From: JACIWG01 sp049969935 | Lineage (GTDB): Archaea; Thermoproteota; Nitrososphaeria; JACIWG01 | Length of the DNA stretch: 14,009 bases | Direction of reading: 5' to 3' | Assembly (NCBI GenBank): GCA_049969935.1 | Contig: JBMFNX010000034.1 | Location: 1-14,009 of the forward strand | Part shown: one piece after another, positions 1 through 7,104 of the stretch | Position numbering within the stretch: position 1 is the stretch's first letter | How the letters are laid out: each line of letters opens with the position of its first letter | Translations under genes and position numbers: made by a program | The notes under the pieces: model-generated | What the model was told of the DNA's origin: nothing | The model's database searches: none | Seen by the model: the letters and a program-made list of their open reading frames with translations, nothing else

Positions 1-314
1 GTAATGTTTTATCTATTATGATCTAAACAAAAATGGATCCTAATGCAATTCTCAAAGTCGCTAAACTAAGGCTTCTAGAGAATTAACAGAACACAGTATC
101 TGTTTTCCAAACAACTTTATTTTTATTTTGTTCCTGATTGAAGATTTTCGGAAAAAATCTTGGTCTTGTTCCATAAACTGCTTATATTTTTCACCATAGT
201 ATTCTAGAATTTCCTTTTCTTCCACTTCAGCTAATTTTTACTAACTATTCAAGTACTCTCTTTATGGGAAGGTAATCTAAAATTCTCGCAATATTTATTT
301 TTGAAAGTTAGATG
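1..314. other. Left-edge region with no confident gene
   Basis: This stretch is AT-rich and has stop codons in most frames. I see no tRNA, rRNA, CRISPR repeat or recognisable protein domain. It holds a doubtful minus-strand ORF (61-225), a perfect 8-bp inverted repeat (arms 141-148 and 154-161, 5-base loop) with no T-run after it, and a 10-bp palindrome ATTCTAGAAT at 201-210. The last part leads into the ppsA promoter. It may be intergenic DNA with decayed coding sequence. Confidence 0.5.
61..225 (-). CDS. Doubtful small hypothetical ORF, 54 residues
   Basis: Not recognised. The minus strand is open from a TAA just upstream to a TAG at 61-63. The earliest start is GTG at 225, giving 54 residues; an internal ATG at 174 would give 37. 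The residues are charged and helix-prone near the N-terminus (VEEKEILEYYGEKYKQF), then basic (RNKIKIKLFGKQ), which reads more like protein than random AT-rich DNA. No clear ribosome binding site precedes the GTG. It could be a small gene, the decayed 3' end of a longer one, or chance. Confidence 0.2.
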   Translation of the reverse strand: MEEKEILEYYGEKYKQFMEQDQDFFRKSSIRNKIKIKLFGKQILCSVNSLEALV

Positions 315-350
315 TTTATATACTAGTTATTTTTTGCCCAAAGTCGAGGA
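315..350 (+). promoter_or_regulatory. ppsA promoter (TATA box) and ribosome binding site
   Basis: A TATA box TTTATATA lies at 315-322. Transcription would start near 343-346, just before a GAGGA ribosome binding site at 346-350 and the ATG at 355. This rules against the longer reading frame starting with TTG at 301, because the TATA box would then lie inside the coding region. Confidence 0.6.
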
Positions 351-354
351 AACA

Positions 355-2736
355 ATGTCCAAAAAAGATAGGTTCTTCCTAGAATTTGAGGAGATAAGAA
401 AGGATGATGTTCCACTTGTTGGTGGCAAAAATGCTAGCTTAGGTGAAATGATAAACGCAGGCATACCGGTGCCTCCAGGTTTTGCCTTAACAGCCGCAGG
501 ATACGATTACTTCATAAACGCTTCAGGTATAGCTCAAAAGATTGTTGACCTTCTCTCAGGATTAGACATAAATGATTTAGAGAAGCTTACTGAAACATCT
601 AAGAAGGTTCGAGCGCTTATCGAATCCTGTGAATTTCCAAAGGCTCTCGAAGAGGAGATGATGAAGTACTATAAGCGTCTCGGTGAAAAGGTTGGAAAGG
701 AAAACCCTGAGGTTGCTGTTAGAAGTAGTGCTACAGCAGAAGACCTTCCAACAGCCTCCTTCGCTGGACAGCAGGAAACATACCTTTTCGTTTCAGGAAG
801 AGAAGCTCTTATAGAAAGTACTAAAAAGTGTATAAGTTCACTCTTTACTCCAAGAGCCATAGCCTACAGAGTTGAAAAGGGATTCGACCATTTCAAGGTT
901 AAGCTTTCAGTTGGAGTGCAGAAGATGGTTAACAGTAAAGCAGCTGGTGTAATGTTCACACTGAACCCTGTAACAGGAGACAGAAACGTTGTTGTTATCG
1001 AAGGTGCATGGGGTGTTGGAGAGTCAGTTGTACAAGGGCATGTTGACCCAGACAGGTTTGTTGTAGAAAAGGGTTCACTAAAGATACTTGAAAAGAACAT
1101 TTCCCAGAAGAAGGTTATGACTATAAAGGGTAAGAGTGAAGAAGGCTTCAGCAAAGAAGTTGATGTTCCACCTGAACTACAAAACGTTCCCTGCCTATCT
1201 GACGAACAGGTTGTCGAACTAGCAAAATATGCTGAGCTTATAGAAAAGCACTATGGCCGTGCAATGGATATTGAATGGGCCCTAGACTCTGACACAAACA
1301 AACTATATATTGTACAGGCAAGGCCTGAAACAGTATGGTCTGCAAAAGCTGAAACTGAAGCAAAAGTTGAAAAGGTTAGGCCAGCTGAAGCAAAGATTCT
1401 CGTAAGAGGATTAGGTGCTTCACCCGGTAGAGCCTCTGGAAAAGTTCGAGTTATAATGGATGTAAAGGACATTTCACAGTTCCAAGAAGGCGAAATTCTT
1501 GTAACAGAAATGACTGCACCAGACTGGGTTCCAGCAATGAGAAAGGCTGCTGCAATCGTAACAAACGGTGGAGGTATGACCGCTCACGCTGCAATCGTCT
1601 CTAGAGAGCTTGGCGTACCATGTGTTGTTGGAACAAAGATTGCGACAGAAGTGTTAAAGACTGGACAGCTGGTGACAGTTGACGGCTCACTTGGAGTAAT
1701 ATATGAGGGTGTCGTTGAGGAAGCTAAACCTGAGGCTAAGGCAGAGGTTCCAGCTGCCGCTGTAATAGCAAGTACTGTGCCTATCACTGGCACCAAAGTT
1801 TACATGAACCTTGGTGAACCTGACAAGATTGACGAATACAAGGATCTACCCTTCGACGGCATCGGTTTGATGCGGATCGAGTTCATAATCGCTGACTGGG
1901 TTGGAGAGCATCCAATGGCTCTAATTGAACAAGGTAAGCCCCAAGTATTTGTCGACAAGCTTGCTGAGGGTATAGCTAAGGTTGCCAGTGCAATATATCC
2001 AAGACCTGTAGTGGTCAGACTAAGTGACTTTAAGACAAACGAGTACGCTGCTCTAAAAGGCGGTGAAAAGTATGAGCCAAAAGAAAACAATCCAATGATA
2101 GGCTGGAGAGGTGTTTCACGATACATTAGTCCAGAATATGAGCCAGGCTTTAGACTAGAATGCAAGGCTATAAAGAAGGTAAGAGATGAAATGGGTCTAA
2201 AGAACGTTTGGGTCATGCTACCATTCGTTAGAACAACATGGGAAGTTGAAAAGGCCATAAAGATAATGAAGGAGGAGGGTCTAGAACGTGGTAAAGACTT
2301 CAAACTATGGTTCATGGCTGAAGTGCCATCAATAATAATACTTGCTGACGAATTCAGTAAACTCTGTGATGGCTTCAGCATTGGCTCAAACGATCTAACA
2401 CAACTACTGCTTGGCGCGGACAGGGACAGTGGCATACTAGGCAATCTAGGCTACTTTGACGAAAGAGACCCTGCTGTACTAAGGTCTATAGCGCACCTTA
2501 TAAAAGTCGCTCACGAAAACGGTGTAACAGTAAGCATCTGCGGCCAAGCTCCATCAGTCTATCCTGAAATAACAGAATTTCTTGTAGAAAATGGAATAGA
2601 CAGCATTTCAGTAAACCCGGATGTTGTAGTGGCAACAAAGAAGCTTGTAGCAAGTGTCGAGCAAAAACTAATACTAAAACGCCTTTCTGAACTCAAAAAC
2701 ACTTTATCCGGTCAAAAGGGAAGTCTTCTAAAATAA
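355..2736 (+). CDS. ppsA: Phosphoenolpyruvate synthase (pyruvate, water dikinase)
   Basis: Converts pyruvate, ATP and water to phosphoenolpyruvate, AMP and phosphate in the cytoplasm, the entry step of gluconeogenesis. The protein is 793 residues from ATG 355, close to the usual length of the family. Order of domains: an N-terminal ATP/pyruvate-binding domain (about 15-340, opening with VGGKNASLGEM and holding VRSSATAEDLP), the swivelling phosphohistidine domain with GGGMTAHAAIVSREL (catalytic His411), an Ala/Glu/Pro-rich linker (about 455-480), and the C-terminal PEP-binding barrel with GSNDLTQLLLGADRDSG and the catalytic cysteine in CGQAPS (Cys729). All key residues are present. The frame runs upstream to TTG 301, but the TATA box and ribosome binding site favour 355. 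It appears to be monocistronic. PPDK is less likely, given the CGQAPS and GSNDLTQ signatures and the length. Confidence 0.96.
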   Translation: MSKKDRFFLEFEEIRKDDVPLVGGKNASLGEMINAGIPVPPGFALTAAGYDYFINASGIAQKIVDLLSGLDINDLEKLTETSKKVRALIESCEFPKALEEEMMKYYKRLGEKVGKENPEVAVRSSATAEDLPTASFAGQQETYLFVSGREALIESTKKCISSLFTPRAIAYRVEKGFDHFKVKLSVGVQKMVNSKAAGVMFTLNPVTGDRNVVVIEGAWGVGESVVQGHVDPDRFVVEKGSLKILEKNISQKKVMTIKGKSEEGFSKEVDVPPELQNVPCLSDEQVVELAKYAELIEKHYGRAMDIEWALDSDTNKLYIVQARPETVWSAKAETEAKVEKVRPAEAKILVRGLGASPGRASGKVRVIMDVKDISQFQEGEILVTEMTAPDWVPAMRKAAAIVTNGGGMTAHAAIVSRELGVPCVVGTKIATEVLKTGQLVTVDGSLGVIYEGVVEEAKPEAKAEVPAAAVIASTVPITGTKVYMNLGEPDKIDEYKDLPFDGIGLMRIEFIIADWVGEHPMALIEQGKPQVFVDKLAEGIAKVASAIYPRPVVVRLSDFKTNEYAALKGGEKYEPKENNPMIGWRGVSRYISPEYEPGFRLECKAIKKVRDEMGLKNVWVMLPFVRTTWEVEKAIKIMKEEGLERGKDFKLWFMAEVPSIIILADEFSKLCDGFSIGSNDLTQLLLGADRDSGILGNLGYFDERDPAVLRSIAHLIKVAHENGVTVSICGQAPSVYPEITEFLVENGIDSISVNPDVVVATKKLVASVEQKLILKRLSELKNTLSGQKGSLLK

Positions 2737-2747
2737 GTTTTACAACC

Positions 2748-2761
2748 TTCTTTTTTATTTT
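2748..2761 (+). terminator. T-rich terminator after ppsA
   Basis: A pyrimidine/T-run (TTCTTTTTTATTTT) begins 12 bases after the ppsA stop. Archaeal RNA polymerase commonly stops at such T-tracts without needing a hairpin, and none is visible here. Confidence 0.45.
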
Positions 2762-2770
2762 GAACAACAG

Positions 2771-2797
2771 TTATATTTAATATTATACCGTTATACC
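2771..2797 (+). promoter_or_regulatory. sufC-sufB promoter region
   Basis: TTATATTTAA at 2771-2780 is a plausible TATA box about 35 bases before the sufC ATG, giving a leader of roughly 10 bases. A 7-base direct repeat, TTATACC at 2783-2789 and 2791-2797, sits between the TATA box and the start and could be a regulator site. An in-frame ATG at 2799 runs into TAA at 2808, so it cannot be the sufC start. Confidence 0.4.
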
Positions 2798-2810
2798 ATG
2801 ATGCTGTAAC

Positions 2811-3575
2811 ATGTTGTTGGACATTAGAAACCTGACAGTAGAAGTTGAAGGAAAGACTATATTAAAAAATCTTTCACTTTCAATAGGTTTTGGAGAAACT
2901 GTTCTACTTATGGGGCCTAATGGGTCAGGAAAATCTTCCCTAATATACACTCTAATGGGCCATCCAAGATATATTGTTAAAGAAGGTTCAATAGTTTTTA
3001 AAGGAAAAGATGTTACCAGTATGCCAACTGAAGAAAGGGTTAAACTTGGTTTGGGCGCTGCGCTACAGTTTCCCCCGAAAGTTTATGGCTTAACTTTAAG
3101 GTCTCTTGCTAAAAAGATTGCAAAAGACGACGCTGAAATTGAAACGTTAGCTTCTTCACTAAACTTAACAAATTTTTTGGACAGGGAAATTAATGTAGGA
3201 TTCAGTGGAGGCGAAATGAAGCGTGCAGAAATATTTTTGCTCCTCCTCCAGAAACCTTCTCTCGCATTATTAGATGAACCTGACTCTGGCGTTGATGTTG
3301 AAAACATGGTTTTGGTTGGCAACGCAATAGGAAAGCTTTTGTCGGATAGTGGCAGAATTGCGGTGGAAAAGCCTTCAGGCCTTATTGTAACACACTTGGG
3401 ATACATTTCAAGATATATTTTAACTCATCGAACATATATTATGCAAAATGGTAGGATAATATGTTATGGTCCTACAGAAAATCTTGTTAACGATGTGTTG
3501 AAGCATGGTTTCGACTGGTGTACAAAATGTTATGGTGACCGTTTTCCCTGCACGTATATTGGTGATAAGGTTTGA
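2811..3575 (+). CDS. sufC: Fe-S cluster assembly ATPase SufC (SmsC-like)
   Basis: ABC-type ATPase of the SUF machinery; it drives conformational change of the SufB scaffold during Fe-S cluster assembly in the cytoplasm. The protein is 254 residues, normal for SufC. It shows Walker A GPNGSGKS (35-42), a Q-loop at Gln86 (ALQFPP, a context typical of SufC), the signature FSGGE (131-135), Walker B LALLDEP (151-157, Glu156) and the switch His195. There are no membrane segments, so it is not a transporter subunit. The start is the first in-frame ATG after a stop. Its last bases overlap the sufB start by 4 (TTGA), suggesting translational coupling. Unusual feature: the C-terminal tail carries Cys237, Cys240 and Cys247 (CTKC then FPC), which is not in the common SufC core and could bind metal. 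Confidence 0.94.
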   Translation: MLLDIRNLTVEVEGKTILKNLSLSIGFGETVLLMGPNGSGKSSLIYTLMGHPRYIVKEGSIVFKGKDVTSMPTEERVKLGLGAALQFPPKVYGLTLRSLAKKIAKDDAEIETLASSLNLTNFLDREINVGFSGGEMKRAEIFLLLLQKPSLALLDEPDSGVDVENMVLVGNAIGKLLSDSGRIAVEKPSGLIVTHLGYISRYILTHRTYIMQNGRIICYGPTENLVNDVLKHGFDWCTKCYGDRFPCTYIGDKV

Positions 3576-4807
3576 GTACAGGTAAGAAGATAGAGCTTTT
3601 GAATAATAGAGCCAAACTTTCTCTCCAGACAATTCCATCATATGGTCCAGACATCGATTTAACAAATTACATAAAAACTTCTAATAAAATAAAGGAAGTT
3701 GAAGACCTAAATTCTCTTCCTGAAGATGTTGTTGAAAGAGTAAAAAATATTGGTATAGACTTAGGTGAAAGCGTGAGTTCTGGAACCTATATGCAAGTAG
3801 ACCACAACCTAATATATAAGAAAAAATTGTATCCATATGTTGAAATATTGAGTCTAGAAGATGCTTTAAAGGATGAAGATTTTGTTGAAAAATATTTTTG
3901 GAACCTAATTGATGTAGGCCAAGACAAGTTTACTGCAGCTGCACACTTATATGGGAGGGGAGGTTACGTGATTGTTTCTAAAGAAAACTCTATCACAGAA
4001 TTTCCTATACAAGCATGCCTTTTCATAAAATCTAATGAAACATTTCAGGCTCCACATAACATTATTGTAGCTGAGCCAGGGTCAACTTTGCATGTAGTAA
4101 CAGGCTGTGCTATAATGCCTGAATCTGTAGGCTTGCATGCTGGCATTACAGAATTCTATGTTAAAAAGAATGCTACAGTAACATTCACGATGATACATGA
4201 CTGGAATCGTGCAACACATGTTCGCCCACGTACCGCTGCTGTTGTAGAAGATGGTGGAACATTCATTAACCATTATATTAACTTGAATATTTCAGGTCTC
4301 GATAGTCTACAATCATATCCGTTTGTTCATTTGAAGGGTGAAAAGTCTAGAGCTTTTATGTCCTCGATAATAGTTGGCAGGTCCAGTTCCTACATTGACC
4401 TGGGTTCGGCTGTAAAGGTTTCTGGAAAAGGTTCTAGTGCTGAAATAGTGTCTAGAACTGTTTCAACCGATAACTCCAGGATTGTTGCTAGAGCCAGAAT
4501 ATATTCTGAAGCTCCAGCTGTAAAGGGTCACATTGAATGTCGTGGCCTGATCTTAAATGATGGTTCTAGAATATGGACTATACCTGAACTTGATTCCACG
4601 GTCAAGGATGTTGAATTAACTCATGAAGCTGCCATAGGAAAACTTTCTGAAGACATAATCTTCTATCTTCTAACAAAGGGTATTGGAAGAGATGAAGCCA
4701 TTTCAATGCTTGTTAGAGGTTTTCTTGAAGTTAAAGTCCCCAGTCTACCTTCTCTACTGGAGAAGCAGATAAGGGTTTTGATGGAGTCTGCCACAAAATT
4801 TTTATAA
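3572..4807 (+). CDS. sufB: Fe-S cluster scaffold SufB-like protein (SmsB-like)
   Basis: Scaffold on which Fe-S clusters are built, partner of SufC. The protein is 411 residues, with a variable N-terminal part (about 1-130) and the right-handed beta-helix core and C-terminal SufC-binding helices typical of the SufB/SufD family. Aligning by eye on the HEA motif, Cys323 (in HIECRGLI) and Glu352 (in LTHEAAIGK) are 29 residues apart, the same as E. coli SufB Cys405 and Glu434, residues needed for sulfur handling and cluster assembly; His351 also matches. So it resembles SufB rather than SufD. Start: TTG 3572, supported by a GGTGA ribosome binding site at 3561-3565 and 4-base overlap with sufC. No SufD, SufS, SufE or SufU lies nearby, which fits the two-gene minimal (SMS) type common in archaea. 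Confidence 0.92.
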   Translation: MSTGKKIELLNNRAKLSLQTIPSYGPDIDLTNYIKTSNKIKEVEDLNSLPEDVVERVKNIGIDLGESVSSGTYMQVDHNLIYKKKLYPYVEILSLEDALKDEDFVEKYFWNLIDVGQDKFTAAAHLYGRGGYVIVSKENSITEFPIQACLFIKSNETFQAPHNIIVAEPGSTLHVVTGCAIMPESVGLHAGITEFYVKKNATVTFTMIHDWNRATHVRPRTAAVVEDGGTFINHYINLNISGLDSLQSYPFVHLKGEKSRAFMSSIIVGRSSSYIDLGSAVKVSGKGSSAEIVSRTVSTDNSRIVARARIYSEAPAVKGHIECRGLILNDGSRIWTIPELDSTVKDVELTHEAAIGKLSEDIIFYLLTKGIGRDEAISMLVRGFLEVKVPSLPSLLEKQIRVLMESATKFL

Positions 4808-4833
4808 AAATGTTTTCATAAAATTTTATGAAA
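4799..4833 (+). promoter_or_regulatory. TATA box and perfect 20-bp palindrome before the acetyltransferase gene
   Basis: A TATA-like stretch TTTTTATAAAAA (about 4799-4810) overlaps the sufB stop. It is followed by a perfect palindrome at 4814-4833, arms TTTCATAAAA and TTTTATGAAA with no spacer. Transcription from this TATA box would start near 4830-4835, so the palindrome would cover the start site, as a repressor operator would. The sequence is AT-rich, so a chance palindrome is possible, but a perfect 10+10 match is more than composition readily explains. Confidence 0.45.
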
Positions 4834-4840
4834 TGGTTGG

Positions 4841-5299
4841 GTGCCGCCTTTGATTATAAAGATTAGGGAAATGTGTATAGACGACCTCCCAGAAGTTTTC
4901 CATATTGGTGAATCACTTTTTTCCAGCGAAAGTTTTCCAATAATGTACAGGACCTGGGACGAGTACACGGTTACATCACTTTTCAACAATAATAAGGACC
5001 TCTGTCTTGTTGCAGAATGTAATGGTAAAGTTATAGGCTTCATCATGGGAACCTTTATAGAGAAACCTCAGTCTCCTTGGAAATATGGTTACGTGGTCTG
5101 GCTTGGTGTAAGAAAAAGGTATCAGAAGAGTGGTGTTGCAAGCAGACTATATGATTCTTTAGAGGAAAAGTTTAAGGAGATTGGTGCAAGAATAGTTTTA
5201 GCAGATATTGAAGCCACAAATGAGAAGGCTCTAAAATTTTTTGAAAAGAAAAAGTTTGAGCGTGTCTCCATCTATATTTGGGTTAAAAAGAGCCTTTAA
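4841..5299 (+). CDS. GNAT-family N-acetyltransferase (RimI-like)
   Basis: Transfers an acetyl group from acetyl-CoA to an amino group; the substrate cannot be read from sequence. The closest general type is the RimI/ArdA-like protein N-terminal acetyltransferases. The protein is 152 residues and shows the GNAT fold order: an N-terminal strand and helix (IREMCIDDLPEVFHIGESLF), strands around CLVAECNGKVIGFIMG (55-70), motif A with the acetyl-CoA loop Q95-K-S-G98-V-A100 followed by helix (SRLYDSLEEKF), and motif B with ATNEKALKFFEKKKFE (125-140). Start: GTG 4841; TTG 4850, preceded by GGGTG, is an alternative three codons later. It lies 33 bases after sufB and may be read through from that operon or transcribed from its own palindrome-covered promoter. 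Its end overlaps the convergent gene by 4 bases. Confidence 0.85.
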   Translation: MPPLIIKIREMCIDDLPEVFHIGESLFSSESFPIMYRTWDEYTVTSLFNNNKDLCLVAECNGKVIGFIMGTFIEKPQSPWKYGYVVWLGVRKRYQKSGVASRLYDSLEEKFKEIGARIVLADIEATNEKALKFFEKKKFERVSIYIWVKKSL

Positions 5300-5970
5300 A
5301 GGTTCCTTGAAAGCTCCTCGAATCCGTTTTCTAGCCTAACTATTGGAAAGTAGACCCATTTTGGCTCTAGAAGGTTGTCTGTTATCCTCCACTCTTCAAT
5401 ACTTGAAACCCTGTAGCCCACAAACTTTCCGCCAACATCACTTTCAGCAATGTATGTAAAATATATTCTCCTGCTCTTGTCAAAGATCCTCTGAACAAGC
5501 TTTATCGTGTACACGTGTTTGCCCAAATACTCCCAATTGTATAGTACAAAGGCTCTTTTTATAATCGGCCAACCTAATGTTGAGCGTAGTAGGTCTTCAA
5601 AGGTTTTAGTCTTTATGACAAGAGGTGTGTCATATGGAAATCTTCTATAATCGCTTCTTTCGTCAAGATATATTAGTGGAATATAAATGTCCGTGCCCTC
5701 GATACCTTTAGATGAGGTAATCAGTTTCTTTCCCCCTGAAGTAGAAAATTTTAGAAACTTTTCCTTTACATCCTCATCTTCTGCAAAATATATGTTCATG
5801 AAGTCGCTTGAATCGTCTGGGTCTCCGAATGTAAAGTACTCTTTCAAAACCCCTTCTCCAGCAACAAATATTCCACCGTAGTATTGCATTAGCTCAGTAG
5901 TCTTAGATGCTACAATCATCTTTGCAAGTTCTTCCAGAGATTTTAATTTAAAGAGCATTAACTTATCCAT
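5296..5970 (-). CDS. Hypothetical protein of 224 residues, unrecognised
   Basis: Not recognised. It is an intact, soluble, cysteine-free protein of 224 residues with no signal peptide or membrane segment. The N-terminal part has a helix (KSLEELAKMIVASKTTELMQYYG) then short strands with GGIFVAGEGVLKEYFTFGD and an acidic stretch (DPDDSS, AEDEDVKEKF). The C-terminal half is rich in aromatic residues and alternating strands (IYIPLIYLDERSDYRRFP, YIAESDVGGKFVGYRVSS, WVYFPIVRLENG), suggesting a mixed alpha/beta or beta-barrel fold. Start: ATG 5970; Met5 at 5958 is an alternative. Its start is 79 bases from the divergent gap start, so both share one control region, and its 3' end overlaps the acetyltransferase gene. 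Coding quality and clean boundaries argue that it is real. Confidence 0.75.
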   Translation of the reverse strand: MDKLMLFKLKSLEELAKMIVASKTTELMQYYGGIFVAGEGVLKEYFTFGDPDDSSDFMNIYFAEDEDVKEKFLKFSTSGGKKLITSSKGIEGTDIYIPLIYLDERSDYRRFPYDTPLVIKTKTFEDLLRSTLGWPIIKRAFVLYNWEYLGKHVYTIKLVQRIFDKSRRIYFTYIAESDVGGKFVGYRVSSIEEWRITDNLLEPKWVYFPIVRLENGFEELSRNL

Positions 5971-5990
5971 ACAACCTTCAACTTATTAAT

Positions 5991-6020
5991 TTTTTCATGA
6001 AAGATGAAAAATTTTATATA
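5991..6020. promoter_or_regulatory. Inverted repeat and gap TATA box in the divergent control region
   Basis: A perfect 8-bp inverted repeat, TTTTTCAT (5991-5998) and ATGAAAAA (6004-6011), with a 5-base spacer, sits immediately upstream of the gap TATA box TTTATATA (6013-6020), over the expected BRE. Transcription of gap would start near 6042, leaving a leader of about 8 bases. The site also lies 21-41 bases upstream of the divergent gene's ATG, so a bound regulator could affect both. It looks like an operator for a dimeric regulator, but this is inference. Confidence 0.5.
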
Positions 6021-6049
6021 CACATTCTATGTCCATGGTTTGATGCACT

Positions 6050-7072
6050 ATGATAAGAGTTGGAATTAATGGCTTCGGTAGAATCGGTAGACTCTTTTTA
6101 AGAGCAGCGCTCGAAGACAAGACTTTTCAAGCAAACTTTGAAGTTGTCGCAGTAAACGATATTACAGATGCTCCAACATTAGCTCATCTTCTAAAATATG
6201 ACTCAAATTTCGGTAAACTTAATCGTGAAGTTAAGGCTGAAGGTGACTCCATTTTCGTGGACGGAAAGCAATTTAAGGTGTTAAATGCTAAAGACCCTTC
6301 ACAGCTTCCATGGAAAAGCTTGGGTGTTGAGTATGTTATCGAGTCTACTGGCCTCTTTACCGATAGAGAAAATGCTTTAAAGCATATTACTGCAGGCGCT
6401 AAAAAGGTTATAATTTCTGCACCCGCAAAAAACCCTGACTTAACTGTGGTAATGGGTGTGAACAACAGCCTATATGATCCAGGCAAGCATGTTATCGTTT
6501 CTAATGCATCGTGTACTACAAACTGTCTTGCGCCAGTTGTAAAGGTTTTGGATGACAACTTTGGTATTGAAAAAGGTTTTATGACAACATGTCATGCGTA
6601 CACTAACGACCAAAGGGTTCTTGATCTACCTCATAAGGACCTTAGAAGGGCTAGGGCTGCTGCAATGAACATAATTCCAACAACTACTGGCGCGGCAAGG
6701 GCTATTGGAGAAGTTCTACCACATTTGAAGGGTAAGCTTGATGGTATTGCATTAAGGGTTCCAGTACCAGACTGTTCAGTAAACGACTTCGTCTGTATCG
6801 TCAAGAAGACTGTTACAAGAGACATGGTTAACGCTGCACTAAAGGAGGCTTCAGAAACATATTTGAAGGGGATACTAGAGTTTACGATGGAGCCTATCGT
6901 TTCCTCTGATGTCAGGGGCAATCCTCATTCTGCAATTGTAGACGGCCAGAGCACCATGGTCATGGAAGGTAATCTGGTAAAAACCTTGGCATGGTATGAT
7001 AACGAATGGGGCTACTCATGCAGGCTTGTTGACCTTCTAAAGTATATGGCTAAAAAGGACGGAGCCTACTAG
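6050..7072 (+). CDS. gap: Glyceraldehyde-3-phosphate dehydrogenase, bacterial (class I) type
   Basis: Phosphorylating dehydrogenase interconverting glyceraldehyde-3-phosphate and 1,3-bisphosphoglycerate in glycolysis/gluconeogenesis. The protein is 340 residues. It has the Rossmann motif GINGFGRIGR (5-14), the active-site motif SNASCTTNCLAPV (catalytic Cys155), His182 in TCHAYTNDQ, LPHKDLRRARAAA (193-205), and WYDNEWGYS near the C-terminus. These are signatures of the bacterial/eukaryotic class, not the archaeal class II enzyme that most archaea use. Asp37 in VVAVNDIT, together with LP before HKD, suggests NAD rather than NADP, by comparison with known family members. It is followed 32 bases later by pgk, so the two form an operon. 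Codon use resembles its neighbours. An old acquisition from bacteria is the likely origin, as in some other archaea. Confidence 0.96.
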   Translation: MIRVGINGFGRIGRLFLRAALEDKTFQANFEVVAVNDITDAPTLAHLLKYDSNFGKLNREVKAEGDSIFVDGKQFKVLNAKDPSQLPWKSLGVEYVIESTGLFTDRENALKHITAGAKKVIISAPAKNPDLTVVMGVNNSLYDPGKHVIVSNASCTTNCLAPVVKVLDDNFGIEKGFMTTCHAYTNDQRVLDLPHKDLRRARAAAMNIIPTTTGAARAIGEVLPHLKGKLDGIALRVPVPDCSVNDFVCIVKKTVTRDMVNAALKEASETYLKGILEFTMEPIVSSDVRGNPHSAIVDGQSTMVMEGNLVKTLAWYDNEWGYSCRLVDLLKYMAKKDGAY

Positions 7073-7091
7073 AATTTCGAAGGTAAAAGTA

Positions 7092-7097
7092 GAGGTG
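7092..7097 (+). promoter_or_regulatory. Ribosome binding site fixing the TTG start of pgk
   Basis: GAGGTG, complementary to the archaeal 16S rRNA 3' end, lies 7 bases before TTG 7105. Nearby ATG (7100) and GTG (7096) codons lead at once into stops (ATG GGT TGA; GTG TAA), so TTG is the supported start. Confidence 0.65.
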
Positions 7098-7104
7098 TAA
7101 TGGG

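Noticed and set aside
141..161. Perfect 8-bp inverted repeat as an intrinsic terminator or CRISPR-type repeat
   Set aside because: No T-run follows on either strand and the sequence does not recur. It may just be coding composition of the doubtful ORF.
1800..2444. Antisense open frame of 214 residues inside ppsA
   Set aside because: It lies wholly opposite a well-conserved coding region and has serine-rich composition typical of antisense reading. The same reasoning removes the other long frames inside ppsA, sufC, gap, pgk and the ATPase gene.
6050..7072. gap as recent contamination or a chimeric join
   Set aside because: The gene sits in a tidy operon with an archaeal-type pgk, uses an archaeal-style TATA promoter with a short leader, and has codon choice like its neighbours.
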